From Candidatus Margulisiibacteriota bacterium (GTDB taxonomy: Bacteria > Margulisbacteria > WOR-1 > JAKLHX01), in assembly GCA_022709925.1 (NCBI GenBank), contig JAKLHX010000011.1, positions 1 through 15,617 of the forward strand: DNA of 15,617 nt, written 5' to 3'. Within the stretch, counting starts at the first letter, position 1, and every line of letters starts with the position of its first letter. The translations under genes were made by a program, and so were the position numbers. This document shows, piece by piece, positions 5,975 through 13,522 of the stretch. Below the pieces are notes generated by a model that had not been told where the DNA came from, did not search any database, and saw only the letters and a list, made by a program, of their open reading frames with translations.

Positions 5975-6439
5975 GTGAAAAAGCCGAAAATACTCGTGAT
6001 CGTCGGAAGCAATTCCGACCTCCCTAAGATAGAAGCCGGTCTCGCATTACTTGACAGGTTCAAGGTCTTTAAGGACGTCATGGTCGCTTCTGCACACAGG
6101 AATCCGGAAAAGGTCATGGAAATAGCCAGAAAAGCCGAAAAAAATTACGATCTTATAATAGCAGGGGCGGGGATGGCCGCTCACCTTCCGGGGGTTATCG
6201 CTTCGTACACTATATTGCCTGTCATAGGGATACCGATATCTTCGCAGGGACTCGGAGGGGCCGATTCACTTTATTCTATAGTGCAGATGCCTCCGGGAAT
6301 TCCGGTCGCTACTGTTGCTGTCGACGGGTCCAAGAATGCCGCGATACTTGCGACGCAGATACTCGCGCTTAAATATCCCAAACTCAAAAAAGAGCTCTTG
6401 AAGATAAAAAAAGACCTGAAGACCAAAGGCAAGATATAG
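5975..6439 (+). CDS. purE: N5-carboxyaminoimidazole ribonucleotide mutase, class I PurE
   Basis: PurE rearranges N5-CAIR to CAIR in de novo purine synthesis. The 154-residue product shows the family motifs in order: GSNSDLP (11-17, usually GSxSDxP), ASAHRNPE (38-45, catalytic His41), AGAGMAAHLPG (63-73), and GGADSLYSIVQMPPGIPVAT (94-113). The Lys-rich tail after residue 134 is somewhat longer than the core. The start is GTG with a near-perfect Shine-Dalgarno; it places the first strand KILVIVGS normally. It leads a compact operon, seven bases before cvpA. Its usual partner purK is not in the window, so whether the organism uses the two-step (PurK plus class I PurE) route depends on genes elsewhere. 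Confidence 0.96.
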   Translation: MKKPKILVIVGSNSDLPKIEAGLALLDRFKVFKDVMVASAHRNPEKVMEIARKAEKNYDLIIAGAGMAAHLPGVIASYTILPVIGIPISSQGLGGADSLYSIVQMPPGIPVATVAVDGSKNAAILATQILALKYPKLKKELLKIKKDLKTKGKI

Positions 6440-6446
6440 AACCCGA

Positions 6447-7019
6447 ATGAATTTTAACTGGGTAGATATAACAGTTGCCGTTTTCTTGATATTATCCGTC
6501 GGCAGAGGTTTTTTGCGCGGATTTATCAGGTCCGTCTTTGATATACTGGCGATCTTGCTTGCGGTGTTCATCGCTTTTACCTGGTACGGACAAGCAGCGA
6601 TGTTCATAAGCCGATATGTAAAGATCCCCGAGAACCTGATATATATAGTCGGGTTTTCACTTACATGGGGAGGCATATATTTCCTTACGCTGCTTGCGGG
6701 GTCTTTTTTACATAAGATATTCGGCCACGGGCTGCTTGGGCCTTTAAATTCTTTCGGAGGCGCTTTGATAGGTGCGGCCAAGGGGCTTTTGGTCCTGTGG
6801 CTGGCCCTGTATTTTATTGAAATGGTCCCTATGACTAAAGATATCAGGTCCGGCATAGATAATGCGCAGACTATTGCGGGGGTACGTCCGGTGATAAAGG
6901 CCATAGGGGATGGCATATTCAGTGTGGTTCCGAATGATTTCGGATTTGCAAAAGAATATCTCCAGTATGAAAATAATAAGAAGGTGCCGGCTAAAAAGAA
7001 GAAAGATGCAGTGATATGA
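6447..7019 (+). CDS. cvpA: CvpA-family inner membrane protein
   Basis: The 190-residue product is a CvpA family member: FNWVDITVAVFLILSVGRGFLRGFIRSVFDI at the N-terminus is the signature start of this family (a helix, then G-x-x-R/K-G-F). Hydrophobic helices lie at about 8-23, 29-50, 64-84 and 98-125, consistent with four membrane passes; a soluble Lys-rich tail ends the protein. CvpA is known in E. coli for colicin V production and is encoded beside purine genes there; its molecular role remains unsettled, with reported involvement in envelope stress. The neighbouring purE repeats the purine association. No strong Shine-Dalgarno is seen. The last four bases (ATGA) overlap the next gene, implying translational coupling. 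Confidence 0.88.
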   Translation: MNFNWVDITVAVFLILSVGRGFLRGFIRSVFDILAILLAVFIAFTWYGQAAMFISRYVKIPENLIYIVGFSLTWGGIYFLTLLAGSFLHKIFGHGLLGPLNSFGGALIGAAKGLLVLWLALYFIEMVPMTKDIRSGIDNAQTIAGVRPVIKAIGDGIFSVVPNDFGFAKEYLQYENNKKVPAKKKKDAVI

Positions 7020-8206
7020 AATATGTGATACTTGTCGGGGACGGGATGCCGGATACTCCGCTGAAAGAACTCGGCGGCAAGACCCCTCTTGAAGTCGCGG
7101 ACACCGCCAATATGGACCTTATTGCGTCGTTCGGGACTTGCGGCATGGCGAATTTTGTTCCTTCTAACCTTCCTCCAGGTTCCGATGTCGCGAACTTGAG
7201 CATTTTCGGCTATGACCCGAAAAAATATTATACGGGCAGGGGGCCTTTTGAGGCTGCAAGCATGGGGGTTGAGCTTGAAGAAGGCGATGTAGCGTTCAGA
7301 TGCAATCTCGTGAACATTGCTGACGGGATAATGGACGACTATAGTGCGGGACATATAAGTTCAGCCGAAGCCAAGAAAATAATCGCGGAATTGAACTCTT
7401 CTTTGGCTGACGAGAATGTTAGGTTCTATCCGGGGATCAGCTATCGTCATCTTTGCGTCATAAAGAACGGTCCCAGACTCGTGAAATGCACTCCCCCGCA
7501 CGACATCACCGGGAAAGACAGCTCTTCTCATATGCCCAAAGGTAATGGAGCTTCTTTGATAAAAGAGATAATGTCAAAAGCTCTTCCCGTCCTTTCCAGG
7601 TCCGCTGTGAACAAAAAAAGGATCGCTTCGGGTAATAAGCCGGCCAGCTCCATCTGGCTTTGGGGGCAGGGGATAAAACCCAGCATGCCGACTTACGCCG
7701 AGAAATTCGCCATCAGCGGCTCGGTGATAACGGCTGTCGACCTTATAAAAGGCATAGGCGTTTATGCCGGACTGGATGTGATAAATGTTCCCGGAGCTAC
7801 CGGATATCTTGATACCAATTACAAAGGCAAGGCCGAATATGCCTTAAGGTCCCTTAAAGTGAAGGATTTTGTCCTGGTCCATGTGGAATCCCCGGATGAG
7901 ACAGGACATAACGGCGATATAAAAGGGAAAATAAAAGCCATTGAGGATTTTGACAGGCTTGTTGTGGGGACCATGCTTGAAGGCCTGAAAAGATACAAGG
8001 ATTACAGGATACTTGTTACTGCGGACCATCCAACGCCCCTGGCCATAAAGACCCATTCGAGAGGCAGTGTTCCGTTTGCCATGTTCGGTTCAGGAATAGA
8101 GAAAGGCCCGATAAAAAAGTTCAGTGAAAAAGACATAGCAAGAAGCCCTCTTGTGATAGACAGAGGATTCGAGCTCGCGTCAAAACTTTTCAAGAAAGGG
8201 CTTTGA
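7016..8206 (+). CDS. apgM: Cofactor-independent phosphoglycerate mutase, archaeal (ApgM) type
   Basis: This alkaline-phosphatase-superfamily enzyme (396 residues) is expected to interconvert 3- and 2-phosphoglycerate. Motifs fit: GDGMPDTPLKELGGKTPLE (8-26, metal ligand Asp9), PPGSDVANLSIFGYDP (53-68, catalytic Ser56), YTGRGPFEAASMGV (72-85), VHVESPDETGHNGD (288-301, ligands Asp294 and His298), and VTADHPTP (334-341, Asp337 and His338). Many bacterial members of this subfamily have been annotated as proposed homoserine kinase because they sit near threonine genes in some genomes. Here the neighbours are tyrA and aroA, with no threonine genes, so the mutase call is preferred, though the alternative is not excluded. 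A mutase would feed phosphoenolpyruvate, the AroA co-substrate. It starts inside the cvpA stop and ends four bases before tyrA. Confidence 0.85.
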   Translation: MKYVILVGDGMPDTPLKELGGKTPLEVADTANMDLIASFGTCGMANFVPSNLPPGSDVANLSIFGYDPKKYYTGRGPFEAASMGVELEEGDVAFRCNLVNIADGIMDDYSAGHISSAEAKKIIAELNSSLADENVRFYPGISYRHLCVIKNGPRLVKCTPPHDITGKDSSSHMPKGNGASLIKEIMSKALPVLSRSAVNKKRIASGNKPASSIWLWGQGIKPSMPTYAEKFAISGSVITAVDLIKGIGVYAGLDVINVPGATGYLDTNYKGKAEYALRSLKVKDFVLVHVESPDETGHNGDIKGKIKAIEDFDRLVVGTMLEGLKRYKDYRILVTADHPTPLAIKTHSRGSVPFAMFGSGIEKGPIKKFSEKDIARSPLVIDRGFELASKLFKKGL

Positions 8207-8210
8207 TATC

Positions 8211-9068
8211 ATGAATAAAATAGTAGTGATCGGGATGGGATTGATAGGCGGTTCTCTGGGCATGACGATAAAGAACAAGGACCTTGCGAAAAAGGTAGTA
8301 GGCGTCAGCAGGAACATCGACCACCTCAAAGAAGCGAAAGCAAAAGAAGCCCTTGACGATTTTTCGGTTGATCCGATAGAGGTTTGCAAGGATGCGGACC
8401 TTGTTTTTGTCTGTACCCCGATAGCTTCGATCGTGCCCATGATAAAGACGATCTCTTCTGTATTGAGGCCGGGCTGTATCGTCACGGACGTCGGGTCTTC
8501 AAAATCGCAGATAGTGTCTGAAGCCGAAGATGCTATGCCTGAAGGCGTTTTCTTTGTAGGCGGGCATCCCATGGCGGGAAGCGAGAGGTCGGGCATAAAG
8601 GCAGCGACAAAATATCTTTTCGAGGGCACCAACTATATTTTGACGCAGACCCCCAAGACCTCCGGCGAGGCCCTCAAAAAACTGGCTGACTTTATCGAAA
8701 AGCTGGACGTAAAGCTTTCTATAATGTCGCCGGAAAAGCACGATCTGGCGGTTGCCGCGATAAGCCATATGCCTCTTGCCGTAGCGGTTTCTCTGGTCAA
8801 CGCCATCGGCGGTCTGGGCCAGGAAAAAGAAAGCTGTCTTAGACTTGCATCTTCCGGTTTTAGGGACACTACCAGGGTCGCTTCCGGGAACGTGGAGATG
8901 GGCAGGGACATGTTCGTCACCAATAAAAAAGCCGTACTTGAAATGATCGGCAATTTCAAAAGATCTGTCGAAGACCTCGAATTTTCAATAAAAGAAGGCG
9001 ATGTGTCAAAGATAACCGACCGTCTTGAGAGAGCAAAAAAAATGAGGGATGATATCTATGGATCTTGA
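8211..9068 (+). CDS. tyrA: Prephenate (or arogenate) dehydrogenase
   Basis: TyrA oxidatively decarboxylates prephenate to 4-hydroxyphenylpyruvate, or arogenate to tyrosine. The 285-residue product has the Rossmann motif GMGLIGGSLG (8-17), VFVCTPI (66-71), VTDVGSSK (91-98), GGHPMAGSERSG (117-128, with conserved His119), and HDLAVAAISHMPLAVAVSL (177-195), the helical dimerisation domain with conserved His186. It ends after the catalytic and dimer domains: there is no chorismate mutase fusion and no C-terminal ACT domain, so tyrosine feedback through ACT is not expected. Substrate preference cannot be read from the sequence alone. It overlaps aroA by 11 bases, a typical aromatic amino acid gene pair. 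Confidence 0.94.
   Translation: MNKIVVIGMGLIGGSLGMTIKNKDLAKKVVGVSRNIDHLKEAKAKEALDDFSVDPIEVCKDADLVFVCTPIASIVPMIKTISSVLRPGCIVTDVGSSKSQIVSEAEDAMPEGVFFVGGHPMAGSERSGIKAATKYLFEGTNYILTQTPKTSGEALKKLADFIEKLDVKLSIMSPEKHDLAVAAISHMPLAVAVSLVNAIGGLGQEKESCLRLASSGFRDTTRVASGNVEMGRDMFVTNKKAVLEMIGNFKRSVEDLEFSIKEGDVSKITDRLERAKKMRDDIYGS
9044..9048 (+). promoter_or_regulatory. Shine-Dalgarno site selecting the aroA start at 9058
   Basis: GAGGG lies nine bases before the ATG at 9058 but directly abuts the in-frame ATG at 9049, which would leave no spacing. This favours 9058 as the aroA start. The site lies within the 3' end of tyrA. Confidence 0.6.
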
Positions 9069-10362
9069 GGTGAACCCGTGTAAAAGCATCAGAGGAGAGA
9101 TCGAGGTCCCTTCGGACAAATCCATTTCTCACAGGGCCGTGATGCTTGCCGCACTTTGCGACGGGGAGTGCATCATAGAGAACTTCCTTGAGTCCGATGA
9201 CTGCCTGCGTACCGCCGAGTGCTTCAGGAGCATGGGAATAAATATCGAGAAGATAAGCGTTCCGGATCATGGTCCGTCCGCTTATAAGGTAAAAGGAAAA
9301 GGGCTCAAAGGACTTCTGCCTCCTAAGGATATATTATATGTGGGCAATTCAGGGACTTCGATAAGACTGCTCCTTGGAATACTCGCAGGCCAGGATTTTT
9401 CTGCTACGATCACCGGGGATGATTCCATCAAAAAACGTCCCATGATGCGGGTGGTCGAGCCTTTAAGGAAGATGGGGGCCGTGATAAGAGGGAGCAAGGA
9501 CGGAGGATATGCTCCTATCGAGATAAAAGGCGGACATTTAAGCGCTATCGAATATTCCCTGCCGGTCGCGAGCGCGCAGATCAAGTCTTGCCTGATGTTC
9601 GCGGCGCTTTTTGCGTCCGGGGAGACAAAGATAACAGAACCCGGACATTCCCGCGACCACACAGAAAAGATGTTCGAACATTTCGGAATTCCGTTCTCAA
9701 AAGAAGGCAATACGATAAAAGTATCATCCGTCAAAAGTATTTCTCGCTTTGATGTGAATGTGCCCGGGGATATTTCTTCGGCCGCGTTTTTTATCGTTGC
9801 GGCTTTGATAGTCCCGGGTTCCTCTCTGACGATAAAAAATGTCGGACTGAATCCTACCAGAACAGGAATGATCGATGTCTTGCACAGGATGGGGGCGGCC
9901 CTGGAGATAAAGAATGAGAATATTCTCTCGGGAGAGATCAGGGCCGACATATCGGTCAGATCCGGTAAGTTGAAAGGCGTAAGTATCGGTGGAGATATAA
10001 TCCCGAGACTCATAGACGAGATCCCCGCAATAGCCGTTGCCGCGGCTTTTGCGGAAGGGGATACGGTGATATCGGACGCGAAAGAACTGCGGGTTAAAGA
10101 GAGCGACAGGATAAAGACCGTTCGCGAGGAGCTCGGCAAACTTGGCGTATCAATAGAAGAAAAAGACGACGGGCTGGTAATAAAAGGCGGACGCCCATTA
10201 AACGGAGCTGTCTGTGAAAGCCACGGGGACCACAGGATCGCGATGTCTTTGGCTGTTGCGGCGCTGGCAGCAACAGGCAAGGTGACCATTAAGGACAGCG
10301 AATGCATCGAAACATCTTTCCCCGGATTTACGGACCTGCTGAAAAAAGTGGTGGTAAGTTAG
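9058..10362 (+). CDS. aroA: 3-phosphoshikimate 1-carboxyvinyltransferase (EPSP synthase)
   Basis: AroA transfers the enolpyruvyl group of PEP to shikimate-3-phosphate, the sixth step of the shikimate pathway. The 434-residue product is full length. Key sites: PSDKSISHR (18-26, Lys21, Ser22, Arg26), GNSGTSIRLLLG (96-107, PEP loop), KKRPMMRVVEPLRKMGA (125-141), SAQIKS (172-177), catalytic DEIP (320-323, Asp320), ELRVKESDR (343-351, Glu348, Arg351), and GDHRIAMS (390-397). The residue after loop Arg103 is Leu where E. coli has Pro101; the loop looks more like Bacillus-type enzymes than E. coli. That suggests, but does not prove, a different glyphosate sensitivity. An in-frame ATG at 9049 exists but has no ribosome-site spacing. 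The stop overlaps the stop of the convergent HTH gene by four bases, leaving no room for a terminator. Confidence 0.97.
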   Translation: MDLEVNPCKSIRGEIEVPSDKSISHRAVMLAALCDGECIIENFLESDDCLRTAECFRSMGINIEKISVPDHGPSAYKVKGKGLKGLLPPKDILYVGNSGTSIRLLLGILAGQDFSATITGDDSIKKRPMMRVVEPLRKMGAVIRGSKDGGYAPIEIKGGHLSAIEYSLPVASAQIKSCLMFAALFASGETKITEPGHSRDHTEKMFEHFGIPFSKEGNTIKVSSVKSISRFDVNVPGDISSAAFFIVAALIVPGSSLTIKNVGLNPTRTGMIDVLHRMGAALEIKNENILSGEIRADISVRSGKLKGVSIGGDIIPRLIDEIPAIAVAAAFAEGDTVISDAKELRVKESDRIKTVREELGKLGVSIEEKDDGLVIKGGRPLNGAVCESHGDHRIAMSLAVAALAATGKVTIKDSECIETSFPGFTDLLKKVVVS

Positions 10363-11714
10363 GCTGAGTAGCCGTATTCAGGGTGTTTCTTCAAAAAACT
10401 CCTCGCTGTCGTCAATGACAGTCCGGAGAGTGCTGACAAAGTTCCCGGATTTATTACTGTTCTTTCCCTTTTCATCCTTGAGGCTACGGCAAGCAATTTT
10501 GGTTCTTCGGAAGCCCTTCCAAGGGACACATGTCTTGAGTTTGTGTGAATATTCCCATATTCCAGAGCATTCCTTAAAGACCTCAAAATATCTTCTTCAG
10601 GGAATGTTTTATCCTGTTCCCAGTAGTTTATCGTGCTTCTTGTGACGATATTGCCCATTTTGTCTGCCAGGTCTTGTTGTGTCCAACCATGTCTGAGCCT
10701 GAGGAATAATATCTTTGCGCCTTCGGATAAGGTTGGGACTATATCCCCGAACGATGCTCCGTAAATGATCGATTCGGGCGCTACGTTCAATACTTTTGAT
10801 ATCGCAAAGAGCTGATGAGGGTTTGGAAGAGAATCCCTGTTCTCTACATAAGCGTACGTTGATGTGCATATCCCCGCAGCATTTGCCAGCTCGCTTTTTT
10901 TAAGGCCTCTTGATTCCCGTATGGCCTCTATCCTTTTTCCTATTATAAGTTTTGGCAGTTTTATAATTAATTCAGGTGGGAGAGACATGGCCTCATACGG
11001 CAAAGTTAACACGGAAGATGTTATGGACGGGATAAATCCCGTCCTTTTTATTGCCGATGGTTTTCTGTCCTCGATCCGAGAATGCAAGGAAACTTTTTTT
11101 GCTGGTTTTTTGGTATTTGCCGGAACTTTTAGATCTGTTTTTGCGGCGGTATCTTTGCTTGTTGATGCAATCCTGGGAACCGCCGGTTTTGATGGTAAAA
11201 GCACCTTAATTATGGGTTTGTTCTCCGACTCTTTTGAACCTCTTTTTTCGACAGGAGCGGGTGTCTCTTTTTCAACTGCGGGAGGGGCTTCTTTTACGGG
11301 TTCTTCCATCGGAAGAAAGCCGTCCCTGAGAGACCGGTCCGGATAACGATTCTCCGAAAAATTGTCCTCGTGAGGAGTTATTATCCTTCCAAGGCAGGCT
11401 CTCATTATCTCTTCAATATCAGGGTCCCTGAAACGCGTTGAAACACAGCCTCGGATCCTCTCCAAAAAAGTTCTTTGCCCAAAGGCCGCTTTAAATTTGG
11501 CGGGACTAAGCACGCCGGTCTCCGGATTTATTATCTGTTCTTTAATAAGCAATTTCATGAACGGCATCTGATAGCTTATATCCGGTCTTAAGGAAACCGT
11601 CGGCCTTGACAGTACTCTCATAGAATTCACGACATGCTCGCGCAAGAATACCGGCCGGTTCCCGCGAGGATTTATCCCTATTTGTGTTGCTCTCATGTTC
11701 AGTTGTCCAGCCAT
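10359..11714 (-). CDS. Unrecognised protein with tandem XRE-type helix-turn-helix domains
   Basis: I do not recognise this 451-residue protein as a named family. An N-terminal part of unknown fold (about 1-130) is followed by a low-complexity linker rich in Pro, Lys, Ala and Glu (about 132-225). Then comes a first XRE-type HTH (about 259-319, GKRIEAIRESRGLKKSELAN, ending in VAPESIIYG) and a second (about 331-386, LRLRHGWTQQDLADKMG, then INYWEQDKTFPEED). A C-terminal segment (408-445, with PGTLSALSGLSLTTARSFL) looks like a third, shorter HTH. It is therefore probably a DNA-binding regulator or nucleoid-type protein; targets and signals are unknown. A Shine-Dalgarno AAAGGGA lies six bases before the ATG. 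No signal peptide or membrane segment is seen. It is divergent from mutL, sharing a 65-base region, and could autoregulate there. Base and codon use look similar to the neighbours. Confidence 0.72.
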   Translation of the reverse strand: MAGQLNMRATQIGINPRGNRPVFLREHVVNSMRVLSRPTVSLRPDISYQMPFMKLLIKEQIINPETGVLSPAKFKAAFGQRTFLERIRGCVSTRFRDPDIEEIMRACLGRIITPHEDNFSENRYPDRSLRDGFLPMEEPVKEAPPAVEKETPAPVEKRGSKESENKPIIKVLLPSKPAVPRIASTSKDTAAKTDLKVPANTKKPAKKVSLHSRIEDRKPSAIKRTGFIPSITSSVLTLPYEAMSLPPELIIKLPKLIIGKRIEAIRESRGLKKSELANAAGICTSTYAYVENRDSLPNPHQLFAISKVLNVAPESIIYGASFGDIVPTLSEGAKILFLRLRHGWTQQDLADKMGNIVTRSTINYWEQDKTFPEEDILRSLRNALEYGNIHTNSRHVSLGRASEEPKLLAVASRMKRERTVINPGTLSALSGLSLTTARSFLKKHPEYGYSA

Positions 11715-11731
11715 AAATCGTCCCTTTACCG

Positions 11732-11740
11732 TGCTAAAAT
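11732..11740 (+). promoter_or_regulatory. Extended -10 promoter of mutL
   Basis: TGCTAAAAT fits the extended -10 pattern TGnTAnnnT. The expected start near 11747 gives a leader of about 33 bases with a Shine-Dalgarno AGGGGC (11766-11771) eight bases before the ATG. The -35 region lacks a TTGACA match. Confidence 0.5.
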
Positions 11741-11747
11741 TAACTCA

Positions 11748-11753
11748 AATATA
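11748..11753 (-). promoter_or_regulatory. Possible -10 of the tandem-HTH gene
   Basis: The minus strand reads TATATT within an AT-rich run, 33 bases before the ATG at 11714. It lacks TGn and a -35 match, so it is weak. It lies only eight bases from the mutL -10, so the two divergent promoters would overlap. Confidence 0.25.
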
Positions 11754-11779
11754 TATCGGGAAAACAGGGGCTTGATTTC

Positions 11780-13522
11780 ATGGCCGACAGGATAAATATA
11801 CTTGATGAAGTGCTCGCTTCAAAGATCGCGGCAGGGGAGGTCGTGGAGCGCCCGTCCTCGGTAGTGAAGGAGCTTGTCGAGAATTCCATAGATGCGGGTG
11901 CCGACCGGATAGCGATAGAGGTCCACAGCGGCGGGAAAAGCCTGATCCTCGTGACCGACAACGGCTGCGGCATGAGCGAACGGGACGCCGCTTTGTCCGT
12001 CGAAAGGCATGCGACCTCAAAATTAAGGAAAGCCGAAGACCTTTTTAATATCTCCACCCTTGGTTTTAGAGGAGAAGCGCTGGCGGCCGTTTCTTCCATC
12101 TCAAGGTTTGAACTGCTTACAAATGACGGCGACAAAGGCACAAAGATATATATAGAAGGCGGGAAGACAATAGAAAAAGAAGAGTGTGCATGCCCCAGAG
12201 GGACGACTATAATAGTCAAAGATCTCTTTTACAATACTCCCGCGCGCCTGAAATATATGAAAGGCGACCAGACAGAGTCAACCCATATATCTGATATAGT
12301 TTCAAAACTGGTGCTTTCTAATCCAAAAGTATCTTTTAAGCTTGTTTCTAACGGCAAAGAGGTCATCTCTTCTTCCGGTAACGGCAACGTGTTAGACGCC
12401 ATTGCTTCGATATACGGCAACGCTTTTGCGAAAAGCCTCGTCGAAGTGGATCTTGGGAATATCAAAGGATATGTAAGCAAGCCGTCGGATACAAAAGTGA
12501 ACAAAGATTATCAATTGTTCTTTGTGAACGGGAGATACGTAAGGAATTTACTCCTGTCAAACGCGCTGGAAAGTTCATATAGGAATCTTATCTCTAAAGA
12601 CAGGCATCCTGCGGGCATATTATTCGTTTCCGTAGATCCCGGGGGTATAGATGTGAATGTCCATCCCGCGAAAAGAGAGGTAAAATTCGCCGATCCGGGA
12701 AGGGTCATCAAGAGCATAAGCGAAGCGGTAAAACATTCTTTGATAAAGAACTCGCCGGCAAAAATGGTGTATTCTCCGGATGGTTTTGTACCGCCGGAAA
12801 GAAATTTTGTCGGTAAAGAAAAGTCTATGCAGGCGGTCAGCATGTGTTTTCCCGAAGAGTTCCCGTCAGGCCATGTTCCTGCCGATATGCCTGCGGAAGA
12901 AAGATCCCCGGTCATTATATCGAGCAGCGAGGATGATCCTTTAAATAGCGCTGCCGTTCCGGTACCTGTAGCGCAGGTCTCAAATACATATATCGTATGT
13001 GTCGACGGCCGGGATATAGTCCTCATAGACCAGCATGCCGCGCATGAGCGCATATTGTACGAAAAGATAAAGTCCGGGAAGATATCAAGATCAAATTCTC
13101 AGGTGTGTCTTATGCCTCAAGTGATAGCTCTCGATAAAAAAGAGTTCTCCATGATAGAGAAGAGCATTGAAAGGTTCCTGGACCTCGGATTTGATCTGGA
13201 GGTCTTCGGCAGTGATTCTATAAGGGTCAAAGCCGTCCCTTCCGATATGACCAATATAAACGTCAAAAAATTATTAAGCGACCTTGCTCTGGAGGTCGGC
13301 AGCGGAGCGGAGTATCTAAAGACGGACGAATTCGCCGACAAGATCGCAAAGCTTGCCGCCTGCCACGGAGCGATAAAGGCCGGTGACAGGCTTTCGGACC
13401 AGGAGATGAGGTCTCTTGTAAGGGAACTGTTCGCTACTTCGAATTTTTCGACCTGTCCTCACGGGAGGCCTTCTGTGGCGCGGATCGACGATCCTAAGAT
13501 AGCAAGGCTGTTCTCCAGATGA
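11780..13522 (+). CDS. mutL: DNA mismatch repair protein MutL (endonuclease type)
   Basis: MutL links MutS mismatch recognition to strand incision. The 580-residue product has an N-terminal GHKL ATPase: KELVENSIDAGA (30-41, catalytic Glu31, Mg ligand Asn35), DNGCGM (60-65), HATSKL (77-82), GFRGEAL (95-101), and NVHPAKREVKF closing the transducer domain. After a short linker (about 335-390) comes the C-terminal dimer domain with the nicking-endonuclease motif DQHAAHERILYE (417-428, matching DQHA-x2-E-x4-E), plus ACHGAIKAG around Cys528 and CPHGRP (559-564), the other metal-site motifs. All metal-ligand motifs are present, so this MutL is predicted to cut DNA itself, as in bacteria without MutH. 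It overlaps the next gene by four bases (ATGA). mutS is not in the window. Confidence 0.97.
   Translation: MADRINILDEVLASKIAAGEVVERPSSVVKELVENSIDAGADRIAIEVHSGGKSLILVTDNGCGMSERDAALSVERHATSKLRKAEDLFNISTLGFRGEALAAVSSISRFELLTNDGDKGTKIYIEGGKTIEKEECACPRGTTIIVKDLFYNTPARLKYMKGDQTESTHISDIVSKLVLSNPKVSFKLVSNGKEVISSSGNGNVLDAIASIYGNAFAKSLVEVDLGNIKGYVSKPSDTKVNKDYQLFFVNGRYVRNLLLSNALESSYRNLISKDRHPAGILFVSVDPGGIDVNVHPAKREVKFADPGRVIKSISEAVKHSLIKNSPAKMVYSPDGFVPPERNFVGKEKSMQAVSMCFPEEFPSGHVPADMPAEERSPVIISSSEDDPLNSAAVPVPVAQVSNTYIVCVDGRDIVLIDQHAAHERILYEKIKSGKISRSNSQVCLMPQVIALDKKEFSMIEKSIERFLDLGFDLEVFGSDSIRVKAVPSDMTNINVKKLLSDLALEVGSGAEYLKTDEFADKIAKLAACHGAIKAGDRLSDQEMRSLVRELFATSNFSTCPHGRPSVARIDDPKIARLFSR

Noticed and set aside
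6266..7354. 362-codon minus-strand frame across purE, cvpA and apgM
   Set aside because: It crosses three conserved plus-strand genes and has no ribosome site or recognisable domain.
9049..9057. Upstream ATG as the aroA start
   Set aside because: The only Shine-Dalgarno-like sequence abuts it without spacing; the ATG at 9058 has correct spacing.
9282..10307. Long 341-codon minus-strand frame opposite aroA
   Set aside because: It lies wholly antisense to a fully conserved EPSP synthase and its translation is Ser/Pro/Ile-rich with no recognisable domain, as expected for a shadow frame.
10864..11346. 160-codon plus-strand frame opposite the tandem-HTH gene
   Set aside because: Its hydrophobic, Gly/Ser/Phe-rich translation mirrors the Lys/Pro/Ala linker on the other strand; the minus frame has clear HTH domains and a ribosome site.
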